Of a stretch of 64,000 nucleotides of DNA, positions 11,701-22,233 are shown in pieces. The notes beneath the pieces are model-generated. The model was given only the letters and a program-made list of their open reading frames with translations, was not told the DNA's origin and made no database searches. Within the stretch, counting starts at the first letter, position 1. The number at the start of each line of letters is the position of its first letter. Made by a program: the position numbers and the translations under genes. This DNA is from Cladopsammia gracilis (taxonomy: Eukaryota; Cnidaria; Anthozoa; Scleractinia; Dendrophylliidae), in contig JAJGOT010000339.1 of assembly GCA_022457155.1 (NCBI GenBank), positions 1 through 64,000 of the forward strand, given 5' to 3'.

Positions 11701-14700
11701 TGCAAATTAAGTTTGTTTTAGCACTTTCACGGGTAGTTTAATTTCTAACACTAGCATAAACGAGGAAAACATCGCTCCCGTGGGGGCAGCTCGGTTGTCA
11801 TCACCAGACCGTGACTCTAATTTATGAGCAAATTTATTACGAATAATAATGTGGAAACGAGCTGGGATGATAAGTTATTGGCGAAATAAACGCAGAACAT
11901 TTTTGAACAAGCGTTTAAACGCGTTGCAAAAGTGTTTAAATGCGTTAAAATAGTGTTTAAACGCGTATATAAAGTGTTTAAACGCGTTAATTACCCTTCG
12001 TTTAAACGCGTTTAAACACCATTACGGCAATTCACCTTTGACCACCTTTTCCAAAATAGGGTCACAAATATTCAAATGTTCATTTCAGTCTTGTGATTAC
12101 TGGTCACGCGTGACGGAGCATGGCTGTAATAGGTCATGACAATTATACCATTTTACGGTATTACTTGCAATACTCTTGCTTAGAACGGTTTTTAGTTGAG
12201 TGTTGAAAACCAAAACCAAAACATCACTCTGACCAATCACAACAGACACTGACAATGTAATGAACCAAGTACCGGTGCCAAGTGCAATAAAACGCATGCA
12301 AGTGAGTCAATTGGTTTTGGTTTTACCTCTGTTGGTTGAGAAGGTGGTGCGAGGTTTTTTTGGCTAAATTTGCAAAACGTGAGCAATGCAAAACCAAAAC
12401 GATCACCAAATTACTCTCGACACTCAATTGAAAACCACGCTATAACTTTATCTTACCATGTTGTAATCAACTGTCCAGCATTCAAGGATATGCCATTGAC
12501 CTGGGCAATAAACACAGCGGCAACAGCTTCATACAAAGCTGTTCCATCCATATTCACTGTGGCACCAAGCGGCAACACAAAACGGCTGATGCGAGCATCA
12601 ACTTTGTTATGCACCTCAATACAGCGCATCGTCGTGGGAAGAGTCGCAGAACTAAGGAATGTTAAAACAGAAAAAAATTATGGTTTATTTACAAAGAATG
12701 TTAGGTTGCTAAATTTCATGGCTGAAAGGCAGTCAGGGTTAAGAACAAAGCATTTTCAGAAAGTAATTCCTGGATATTAAGTTTCTCAGATCAGGCAAGC
12801 AGAAGTTCTATATTACAGCAAAGTTTTACTGACTGAGGCAAATGCATGTACCACACGAAAATTTCTTGATAATTTTTCCATATATGATAGGGTTAAAAAA
12901 AAAATTTAAGCAACTTATTATAAGTTTCAAATAATTCACCACTATAGTGCAAACACGTAAAGCCATAAATGGAATATCACAGACTGAAGAGCACATTAAA
13001 AATTCTAACTGGTGGGAGGCTGACTGGCTTTTTATAGAGCAGGGCAAAAAATATGAACATGAGACTGCCATGTTAATAGTAGTACTGTCCACCTTAGAGA
13101 GGTGCCTGCCTTTTAAAGACCTTAGAATGATACAGACAAACAAGTGAAGTTTCATTCATTCATTCATTTATTTTTGCCATTAACCACATAAAAAAATATA
13201 TATAATAATAATCATAATACAATACACTAGAAATTTATGAACTTAAAGACGATAGACTACAAAAAGTTTAAGGTGGTATTGACAAGGAAGCCTAATATAC
13301 TGGTAGAAGCCGGTACTTTGGTAGGGACCAGCCAACCACTGATGTCCACGTCATGGAGGTGTACCCCTTATGGAGGTGTCCTCCTTATAGAGGTGTCCGC
13401 CTTATAGAGGTGTCCGCCTTATGGAGGTGTATGCCTTATGAAGGTGTCCACATTAAGAGTGTTGACTGTAAACCCTTATGGTGAATACAGTCTAACATCA
13501 TTCACTTTGATGGATTTTCACTTTCAAGTTAAATAATTACTATTAATACTGGACAGTACTCTTTTGAGTGAGTGAAAACTAATCTGTGTGAGTGTGCTAG
13601 GCAAATCACAAAAATTAAGTTTGCAACCCTGAATACAGCAGCTCTGAACCATAGGGCCTTCGGATTACAAGTCAGCAACTAAACTAACAACTTGGTCATG
13701 CTGCCTTCCTACCAAAAACAAATTAGGTACAAACCTTGATGCTGTTCCAAAGGCTGTGATAACAGCATCCCTCAAACCAATGAAGTATCTGAAAGGATTC
13801 TTACGAACTGTTATTAAATACAGCACCGGGATGACCACGAATGCGTGAATCAACAAACCCGCAATCACAGTTGCCATGTACTTTCCAACCATGTCTAACG
13901 ATTTAACAATGTCATCCATAGCTGCGACCTTAGCTGCTATCAAACTGCAAATACCAACTGGTGAAACCCTGGAAACAAAATAATATAATTATAACTCTTT
14001 TACTCCCAAGAGTGCCAAAAATAAAAAAACAAATTGAAAAACAATCTTATTGCTGATGTCACTGTTTTGACGCCATGTTGCTCATTGTAATGTACCCCAA
14101 CAGGGTCACTTACATGCTCAAGGACTATCAGTGTACACACATCACACTAAAACATTTTCACTTTACTTTCATTTTTTTTTATGCAACAGTTTATTACATC
14201 TTTGATACAACTTTTACAGTCGATCATTTTAAGTTATGTTAGTGAGCAGCGGTGTCTGTTATCTGGTGTTAGCTTGCAGTGATGCACTTATCATTCCATA
14301 CACAAACAAACACAACATCAAAAACAATAGAAAATAACAAGAAAACTTCACAAAATGAAACAAACAGCAACAGCAAGAACATTGCTTAAAAGTAAATTAA
14401 TTTTTATCATTGAACTTAAAGTGCCTATCACCTCTAGAAATGGGTTTTCAGAATCAACTCTATAATTTTTTTTTTATACATTGAATAGTTGAATGGTAAA
14501 ATATTTCTTGTTTTGAATGTTGTGTTAGTGAGTTATAGAGATTTGAATTTACAAAATGCTAATTAGATGACGTCAACCCGGGAATCATTTATTATACAAC
14601 AACTTGTTTTCACCTCCAAGTAATAATTTTTACGAATCAACTGACTATCCACAGTTTATTTTTAGCATTTATCAAATTAATTATCCTCAAGATGTAAACT

Positions 14701-15578
14701 GCACATTGTAAATTGGCATAGAAATAATGGCAAAGTCCCGGGTTGATGTCATCTAAGTAGCATTTTGTAATTCAAATCTCTACAACTCACAAACGCGATG
14801 TTCAAAACAAGAAATATTTTACCATTCAACCATTCAATGTACAAATAGTTGATTCTGAAAATAACTTTCTAGGGGTTATAGGCACTTTAAAACTTACCAC
14901 ATGACCAAAGTAACCATCTTCATAATCACTTCATTCAGAGCTTCAAAGAAAGCTTTCAGAGGCATCCCTCGCTCACCAGTTCTTCCCAAGACAACTCCAA
15001 ACACAATGGAAAACACAACCAGTCCCAAGACATTTATAGACCCTTTAGGATCAACCATCATTCCAGAAGGAACTGTCTTGGAACCTTCCTTAACCACCCT
15101 TTCCATTGAGTAGTTTCCGGTTGCCGCATCGATTGTTTTGTTGATGTAAGAAATTCTGTCTTTGGCAGTGGTGTATTTAGTTTTTTTCTGAAAGATACAC
15201 ACATAAAAAATTATAACAGTCAAGTCCAAGCAAATCAAGCTTGTAATAACAGTAGGTGCACAATAAAGTTCAACCGTAAAATTGAACCAGTCAAGAACAG
15301 TTTGTTTTGTTTATAAAGTTTGATTTATTGAACTGACAATAAAATTGTTGGTTTCACACAAGGGCTTCTATTCAAAGTAGATCCTAGTGCGCTTGAAATC
15401 TACTTCGAATGTTAAAGAGTAAAATGCACATTCTCTACTTTGTGACCATGGAAACGTGTCTATTTCAAAGGAGCCAAAGTACGCCGCCAAGTTTGATCTA
15501 AACCACACTTGAGAAGGCACTTGACCAATTGGAAAACAGAAGCCGACTAAAAGACACTTGCAGCAGTGTGAAAAATTG

Positions 15579-15612
<34 letters not shown>

Positions 15613-18600
15613 GTTTTTACTGCTGATAATAATAATAATAAGCTCACGTTGGGCACAGACAGATTCACTCAAAATCGCTCGTCATTTTGCAAAATAATAA
15701 TTATAACTTTTTCATTTTGATGTTGTTAACATGAAAATTTACAACAGCACAGAACTCATCATTTTCACAAATTGAATCTTTTTTTTGTTTTTCCATTTTT
15801 GCAATTTGTGGCGGGAAAATGACGTCATAAAGTTGGCGCCAAAAAATAACTTATTAAATAATATTATGGGATACCTAATGACAATTTCTGAAACAGTTCT
15901 GAATCATTACGGTAAGTGCCACTCAAATTTTGGTTGTCCAAAAGTGAAATTCACTTGTCCAAAAAATGAATAAATTAAAAAAAAGTATCGGTAAAACAAT
16001 TTACAATGTACCGTAAAAACTGACGTATAAACCACATTTGCCCAAAATGTTTGCTCAAAATTGGGAACATCTGCAACAGATTACATGTATACTTTCCAGT
16101 GATATAAGTCGACCGGACTTTTTGAGCCTTGAAATTGAACATAAGCCTCCTTACTATTTATTTGAAGGGACTACAACATGGAGCAAACATACAGAATGCA
16201 AGGTCACTTTGGTCCACCTCATTTACATGTGTCGATACTCTTTGTAGAACAAGAATAACACAATTGGCATTTTTGTCATTCAATGAGATGCAAATAAGTG
16301 GCCCTGTATTCTGTAGTTTAGCCCAATTCGAAGCCAAAGAAAAGAGTCTGTAAACAAGCAGCCATCTTGGTTATCCTTAGTAACCAGGCTAAATAAAAAC
16401 GTGCTCAAGAAATTTGCATGGTCGGAAAACGGTTAAGTTTATGAGTAAAAAGAAACAGAAAATAATTTGTGGAAACCAGGTTTGTTTACAGTTCACTTTA
16501 CCTGCTGAAAGGTTGCGGCAACAATGTTGCTGGGGAAGCAGCTCCTAACAAAGAAAAGGTTTAAAATGTACCTTCAGTTGTAAATAATGACATTAACTGA
16601 GGAGACCAAGTGGCAGATCAAATTAAGTGCACAACAATACTATGATCAAAGGCTTGTCTTATACAGACACTGTACCTCTCTTTTATTAATGGACACCTCC
16701 AAAATATGGACACCTTTCTTATTAGAGACAGTTCACTTGGTCCCACAGGTAAAAAAATTGATAATTTTATAAACTCTACTTGCACCTTTACAATAAAGAC
16801 AACTCCTGAAATATTTGGACACTTAGCTCTGGCCCTTTGTTATCCGTATTAAGGAGGTTCTACTGTAAAAAACACGATCTGAATCTTTATTACTCATGCG
16901 CGAAGTGGCATGAGGTAAGGTTTCGGCTCTGTTTTTCTTGTTACTCATGCGCGTAGCGGCATGAGTTATAAAATGGGCTCTGTTTTTCTTTTTTTTTTAT
17001 TATTATTTTTTTTTTTTTGGTGTCACGATTTTGCATGCAAATTTATGCACGCATATTTTAAATTGGCACTTCCGGTTCATAGACTTCCTGTTTAGTGACT
17101 TCCGGCTACTCCCACTTCCGGTAAAACAGCGTTACTGAAGTGTCACAACAGCATCTCCTACAACCCTACCTACATTACTAATGTTCACGTTAGGTATATA
17201 TAAGACGTAGAACAATCAGTGGCTTCATTGTGGTACAGCCTTCATTTACAAAACATTCAATAGTAAAGAACGCAGTTTGCAGGAACGATGACTGAATGAA
17301 AGGAGTAACTCTTCTTCATATCGGACATCTTCTTATCATGTTTAAAATACATCATAAAATTTTCGTACGCATGCGCATGAGTGTAGGCTGCTTGCAGCCT
17401 CTTGTTATTTTTATTTTTTGTGTCACGATTTTGCATGCAAATTTATGCATGCATATTTTAAATTGTGCACTTCCGGTTCAGAGGTTTGCCATTTGCACCT
17501 TCTGTTTAGTGACTTCCGACCACTTACACCTCCGGTAAAACAACGTTACTTAAGTGTCACGACAGTGTCTTCTACAACCCTTCTTACATTACTAATGTTC
17601 ACGTAAGGTATATATAAGACTTAAAAGAATCACTGGCTTCATTGTGGTACAGCCTTCATTGACAAAACATTCAACAGTAAACAACGTGGTTTGTAGGAAC
17701 GGTGACTGAATGAAAGGAGTAACTCTTATCCATGTCGGACATCTTCTTATTATGTTTTAAATATATCATAAAACTTTCATACGCATGCGCACGAGTATAG
17801 GCGACCAAAATCAGATCGACCAAAATTTGGAACAAAAATTGACTTATTTATTAAATTTAGCCGTCATCAGAATAAAATCAGACAAGAGATATCAAATCGA
17901 AAAAAAGGATATTCGCTGATACCAGTGACATCCAATTTTGTCTCATGTGATATGTGTTTATGCAATAAGATCCCGAGAAAATTATTTAGAAGATAATATA
18001 TTTTAATGATATTAGCGGGCATTATAATATGATTTACATGTAATGTCTACTGACCTACATTCCAGAAGACACCTCCAAAACTTACACAAGTGGACACTTG
18101 GTTCTGTCCTTTTGAAGCGATATTTATAGAATTCATGTCACTTTGGCACCTCATTTACATGGGTCAAAAGACTTTGTAAAGGGACGCATAACATAATCGG
18201 TACTATTGTGACAATTTTGAACAGATGTACATATAAATTATTTATGTTAGTGCAGCAGCTCTATTGTTTAAGGCATTGCAGCTGTTTCTGTTTTTTATGG
18301 CTGAGAGCCATTGTTGCTGTTGTTTGTTGTATTATTCGCTCGAAGGGTATCGAACCAAGCTTTTAGCCAGCAGGGTGTCCGGGCGTCCTATGGACGCCCA
18401 CTGTTTGAAGAAATTCATGAAAATTGTATCTAATCCTTTACAAATTGATGATGGGAAATATCTTCAGGATGTCCACTTTTCAATTTCTGGCTAAAAGCTT
18501 GTATCGAACCAACGGTGTGACACTTTACAAGAGCTGCTACAGAAGACACCTCCAAAACTTACACAAGTGGACACTTGGTTCTGTCCTTTTGAAGCGATAT

Positions 18601-19995
18601 TTATAGAATTCATGTCATTTTGGCATCTCATTTACATGGGTCAAAAGACTTTGAAAAGGGAGGCATAACATAATTGGTACTATTATGACAATTTTAAACA
18701 GATGTACATGTAAATTATTTATGTTAGTGCAGCAGCTCTATTGTTTAAGGCATTGCAGCTGTTTCTGTTTTTATGGCCAAGAGCCATTGTTGCTGTTGTT
18801 TGTTGCATTATTCGCTCGAAGGGTATCGAACCAATGGTGTGACACTTTACAAAAGCTGCTACATTGCCTATAATTTAGCCTTTCTTTGATGTCCTTATAA
18901 AAGAGGTTACATACACTGAACAGGGCTGCCATTAAGATTTGAGACAGGAGCTGCCCTGATCTTAACACCCGTAACAAGCTTGTTGCTTTGTCTGTAAATT
19001 TAACATGTAACAGGAAAGATCGCCCATAACATCAAGGTCACATCAAGCGTACTCACCCGTGATTAACAGATGCTACGGGTGATGGGCCTTAATGACACCC
19101 CTGCTGAGAAACATTACAGCTGAGTGACAGTCAGGATTGAATAAGATTACCACACCTCTGGATTAACCCCTCTATAAAAAGAATTCTGAAAGACGTCGCC
19201 AGCACAATACTCAAACTGACTGTTGCAGCGTAAATTAACATGCTGTGGCAGGCAATATTGATTTTCAGTTTAAAACACTCGTTTAAGCTGTTACCTTTGG
19301 TAAATATCAGTTTCGTAAATCAAGTGAAAACATGAACTATATTGTTCTTAAACAAACATAAGTTGCTTTGCGAGAGTAGGGCGGATGGAGGAAATAACAT
19401 CAGTATGAGGAAATTAATCATACAACATGGATAAAAAAAACTAAATTGACATATTCTCAGAATGTGATCCCATGGTTAAGCTTAAGCTTATTAAAGGTTA
19501 CTAAATTACTAAATAAGGTTACCTGATGAGATCGAGAAAGGCATCTAGTGTCCTGTAGTCATCTACCTTCTTTTCTCCCTTCTCAGATGAATTTTTCCCC
19601 GGTTGAATGCTCACTACCAACACTATTCCCAGAATTACGGCCAAAATGGTGGTAGAGAAGTAATAAATGAGAGCTCGCCTTCCGACACGACCTGTAGCTT
19701 TCGCATCTAAGGCCGCTAACGCACAGATCAAACTTGCAACGATCAATGGTAAAATGAGCATTTTTAGCATGTTCATAAACAACTCTCCAGGAAATCCAAT
19801 CAACATCACCACCGTTTTCTTTTGTTCCATGTCCTCGATTTTATTAACGGGGCCGTTTACAAGAGCTCCGATCAAAAACCCGATTATAACGCCAATTATG
19901 ATGAGAACAAGAAGCAAATCAGTTCGAACTCTCCGGCAGAACGCATTGCAACAACGGCCACATTTGTTGTCGCCCGAAAAACGACCACGACCCAT
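5876..19995 (-). CDS. SLC1A/EAAT-type excitatory amino acid transporter, 7 exons
   Basis: This is a plasma-membrane Na+-coupled glutamate/aspartate transporter. Minus-strand exons in order are 19523-19995, 16502-16544, 14898-15187, 13735-13968, 12457-12651, 6362-6496 and 5876-6086. All introns are GT-AG, phases agree, and the total is 1581 nt (526 aa), the usual family size. ATG at 19995 is the only in-frame Met in the first exon. Membrane segments lie near residues 27-46, 62-95 and 108-130. Possible N-glycosylation sites are N135SS, N188KT and N197YS. The HP1 serine-rich turn is at 345-350, NMDGT at 380-384, [13 protein letters not shown] in exon 6, and DRIRT at 458-462. R461 is the position that is Arg in acidic amino acid carriers and Thr/Cys in neutral (ASCT) carriers, so glutamate/aspartate specificity is inferred. 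DAFGTGIVE resembles EAAT3-type C-termini. Exact orthology to EAAT1-5 is not assignable. Confidence 0.93.
6241..6290. repeat. Interrupted poly-G tract in the last SLC1A intron
   Basis: G15 (6241-6255), a short spacer, G17 (6264-6280), then T and G6. It lies in the 275-bp final intron, about 70 bases from exon 6. Confidence 0.9.
6543..7552. mobile_element. piggyBac-type non-autonomous element, 1.0 kb
   Basis: The element starts CCCTTTGAGGACGGT after TTAA (6539-6542) and ends ACCGTCGTCAATGGG before TTAA (7553-7556). TTAACCC ends with a TTAA duplication are characteristic of piggyBac elements. Internal open frames (for example 6887-7252 on -) show no transposase motif. It lies in SLC1A intron 5. 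Confidence 0.75.
7576..7761. mobile_element. Short TIR MITE (CAGGGGCGGATC ends)
   Basis: The ends CAGGGGCGGATCCAGG and CCTAGATCTGCCCCTG are inverted, with flanking ATGAT on both sides as a possible target duplication. It contains a G21 tract (7695-7715). No ORF. Confidence 0.65.
8037..8495. mobile_element. TTAA-flanked palindromic MITE, copy B
   Basis: This is a near-symmetrical hairpin of about 460 bp between TTAA at 8033-8036 and 8496-8499. The arms carry AGTTATAGAGATTTGAAT and its complement, and the centre is AT-rich. It is the same family as 2873-3022 and 14420-14886. Intronic in SLC1A. Confidence 0.75.
8711..8761. repeat. (AAT)n microsatellite
   Basis: About 17 AAT units with one interruption, followed by a GGGAGCCCACTCGCC..GGGTCCCTG hairpin-like stretch. 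Confidence 0.9.
9291..9558. repeat. AT-rich minisatellite
   Basis: Degenerate tandem units contain CATGATAATTATACCAT, then CATACCAACTGTATTAATAGGT or TATACCATCTGTATTAATAC. It ends at the TA where the 9559-12126 element is inserted, and one more unit (AGGTCATGACAATTATACC) continues at 12129. The transposon therefore landed inside this array. Confidence 0.85.
9559..12126. mobile_element. TA-flanked DNA transposon with GTTTAAAC subterminal arrays, 2.57 kb
   Basis: The terminal inverted repeat CAGCCATGCTCCGTCACG starts at 9559 and its complement ends at 12126. TA lies on both sides, and the surrounding minisatellite resumes on the right. Just inside each end (9890-10060 and 11900-12025) is an array of GTTTAAAC motifs embedded in CGTTTAAACGCGTT: about six on the left and five on the right. 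The inner ORFs (10407-10601 -, 10730-10975 -, 11043-11285 +) are short and unrecognised, so it appears non-autonomous. Intronic in SLC1A. Confidence 0.8.
12187..12436. mobile_element. TIR MITE next to SLC1A exon 5
   Basis: The ends GGTTTTTAGTTGAGTGT and ACACTCAATTGAAAACC are inverted, with AACCAAAACCAAAAC subterminal motifs and a central CTGACCAATCACAACAGACAC. A relative lies at 61221-61543. Its edge is 20 bases into the intron from the end of exon 5 (12457). Confidence 0.65.
13320..13470. repeat. Short tandem repeat (TTATGGAGGTGTCCGCC units)
   Basis: Six to seven degenerate 17-bp units of TTATAGAGGTGTCCGCC ending in AGTGTTGACTGTA. Related GCGGACACCTCTCTA motifs occur at 39080-39250. Located in SLC1A intron 4. 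Confidence 0.75.
14420..14886. mobile_element. TTAA-flanked palindromic MITE at a splice donor, copy C
   Basis: A hairpin lies between TTAA at 14416-14419 and 14887-14890, with ends AGTGCCTAT and ATAGGCACT and the same arm sequence as copies A-type 2873 and B 8037. The right TTAA begins at position 8 of the SLC1A intron that follows the exon ending at 14898, so the element sits next to the 5' splice site. Confidence 0.8.
15576..15640. repeat. (AAT)n microsatellite
   Basis: Two AAT runs separated by AAGTTTTTACTGCTG, in SLC1A intron 2. Confidence 0.85.
17020..17800. repeat. Tandem duplication, about 400-bp unit
   Basis: The unit starting TGTCACGATTTTGCATGCAA occurs at about 17020 and 17421. 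Both copies contain CACTTCCGGTTCA, GGTATATATAAGAC and CATACGCATGCGCA-type segments with moderate divergence. It lies in SLC1A intron 1. Confidence 0.85.
18064..18832. repeat. Tandem duplication with an insertion in the first copy
   Basis: AGACACCTCCAAAACTTACAC to GGGTATCGAACCAA appears at about 18064-18358 and again at 18546-18832 with high identity. The first copy is split by the insertion at 18359-18500, and the second copy shows the empty site. SLC1A intron 1. Confidence 0.85.
18359..18500. mobile_element. 142-bp hairpin insertion with 12-bp target duplication
   Basis: The ends GCTTTTAGCCAG and CTGGCTAAAAGC are inverted. GTATCGAACCAA flanks both sides (18347-18358 and 18501-18512) and is present once in the paralogous copy ending at 18832. 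No coding capacity. Confidence 0.8.
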
Positions 19996-20910
19996 GCCTC
20001 TATTTGCCACCTGGTGAGAATTTATACAATTTTGAATCGTTTCACAGACAAAGCTCTCCCTTTGACAACGAAAATATCTCGCGTGCGCGGAGAGAAGACC
20101 AACACAGTACAAAGGAGAACCACCGAACAAATCCTTTTCTGGGCTTTTCGAATTCTGTTCATACAAACAAAACCGCGAATGATTTCATTGGCAGATTATG
20201 AACACGTGACGAGTTTCTTTAGTCTAAAGCAAACGCAAAATACGCACATACGGTACTTATGATATTTGTCCAGCAGGAAATGGGAAAATAAATGTAAATT
20301 TACTGGGTAATATTTGCTCCTTGAAGAAAAAGCCTTTTTAGCAGGCGCCGGTTCATTTATAGGGCGAAATTCGAAGACACGCGCGAAAGGGAAAAGACAA
20401 TTAACACTGTTGCTCGTGGAAATTTCTCAAACAGGCTTAGATACAATTGGGGTGGGGAGAGGGGCTAGAGGAGTGGTAACCGCTGGTGGAAGCGAGCTTA
20501 AGCTCCCTTACTTTTCACGGATTAACGCTGCAGAAGAATTAATGTCTACCCTCAAGCTCGAATGGAAGATAGAAGATGCTAGGTGGAGTCTAGGGACGTG
20601 AGCTTGCTAGCCTGTTGGCTGATCGGGACGTGTGTAGCCCGCGCAGCAGGCTTCGGGGAGCCACGCAGCCACGCAGCCCAGGACGTGTGGCGTGTCAGAC
20701 ACAGGGCCCGTCTTTATAAATATCGTGTTTCAGTCGACGGATGATGATGATAAAGCTCAAATATTCTCGCTCAGCTGTCTACTACTGTCTACTAAAATTA
20801 ATAGTTTTTAGAATTTGTTTCTTTTTTTTATTTATTGTATAAATGACCTTGGCGTTGAAATACCTAAAAACTGCAAAAGACCGCAAACGATAATGCTGTA
20901 AACGATACGT
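19996..20910. other. SLC1A upstream region
   Basis: This is the 5' flank and probable 5' UTR and promoter of SLC1A. No clear TATA box can be assigned. Open frames on + (20314-20601) have no recognisable product. Confidence 0.35.
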
Positions 20911-21390
20911 AGGATCACAGGCGAACCAAGCTCACTATATCAGATAACCGGTACGTGACTCTTGCTTTATGAGCGGTATTGTGTTACAAAGATTCGATTT
21001 ACAAAGGTTTGTATGGGAACGCAACGGTTTTGTCTCAAAACTTAAAAATTCGAATGGTATGTGAATAAAATTGACTTACCCTGTTGCTGTGTTGTATTCT
21101 TTGTTGTTTGCCTGCTCCTCGGGGCGATTTAACGCGATTTCGGCGAGTTATCGCTGCCGAAATCGCGTTAAATCGCCCCGAGGAGCAGACAAACAACAAA
21201 GAATACAACACAGCAACAGGGTAAGTCAATTTTATTCACATACCATTCGAATTTTTAAGTTTTGAGACAAAACCGTTGCGTTCCCAAACAAACCTTTGTA
21301 AATCGAATCTTTGTAACACAATACCGCTCATAAAGCAAGAGTCACGTACCGGTTATCTGATACAGTGAGCTTGGGCCGCCTGTGGTAGGA
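20911..21390. mobile_element. Palindromic foldback element, about 230-bp arms
   Basis: The left arm (about 20911-21144) and right arm (about 21156-21390) are nearly perfect reverse complements around an 11-base loop (GAGTTATCGCT). The arms start near CACAGGCGAACCAAGC and meet at CGATTTCGGC. The same peptide frame appears from both strands, which is an effect of the symmetry. Non-autonomous, with high identity between arms. Confidence 0.85.
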
Positions 21391-21423
21391 TCTACGAAAG
21401 ACCTCATCAGCCAAAAAATGAAC

Positions 21424-21713
21424 AAACATAACCGACAAACTGCAAGGCTGATCTGACTACTAAAAAAGTAGATTTTGCGAGACACCAATACGACATGCGG
21501 GTGACAAGTTGGTTCCAAGGTACGGAACTTGATATTGTGTACGGGTCATTGTGCAATCATTCTTGTAATAATGTCGTCGTTCTTGTTTTGCTAAAAGTTA
21601 CACCGCGCTAACGAGCCCCAACAGAGCGAAACGGTTTCTGTCGTATTGGTGTCTCGCAAAATCTACTTTTTCACCGGTAGTCAGATCAGCCTTGCAGTTT
21701 GTCGGTTATGTTG
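21424..21713. mobile_element. TIR MITE, about 80-bp arms
   Basis: The left arm CATAACCGACAAACTGCAAGG to CACCAATACGACA is mirrored by TGTCGTATTGGTG to CCTTGCAGTTTGTCGGTTATG. The spacer of about 125 bp is non-coding. Confidence 0.75.
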
Positions 21714-22233
21714 AAATATCTCCCTGTTAGCTTGTAAAAGCGCCCGGTGCGCAGGCTACTAAGGGGTCGATTCCATGGCGAATTTCAGCCCGAAATTTCA
21801 GCAAACGGGCAATCGGACTGAAAAACCTCATGTAATCAGAATGAAATTTCAGCCCGGGCTGAAAAGCGAGGTCACCTGGGTAGAAAAGTGCACTTGGTCA
21901 TACGCAATGATTTGTTTTCAATGAAACAAGATGGCGGCGTGGGCTATCAGCCCGGGCTGAAATTCAGCTGGAAATTCGTCATGTAATCGCAAGAAAATTC
22001 TAGCCCGCCTACCCGCTACCTTATTTTCATCAGCAGCTTCAGGTGGTCTTCTACATAATTAAAAAGAAACATTTTGCAAGAAAATCAGTTATAGATGGTT
22101 TTCAAGTTACGTCACGGCGGCCATATTGGTGTACAGCTACAAAAGAACTTCTTTTGTTAGGTACACCAACATGGCCGCCATGCCTTTGTTATTTGAGTCC
22201 CACAGGACTGAAGGTCACGTGAGTGAAAACCAC
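21714..22233. repeat. Diverged repeat with self-complementary motifs
   Basis: It contains CAGCCCGGGCTGAAA palindromes twice (about 21850 and 21950) and an inverted pair around GGCGGCCATATTGGTGTAC and GTACACCAACATGGCCGCC (22115-22180). No gene was seen. Confidence 0.45.
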
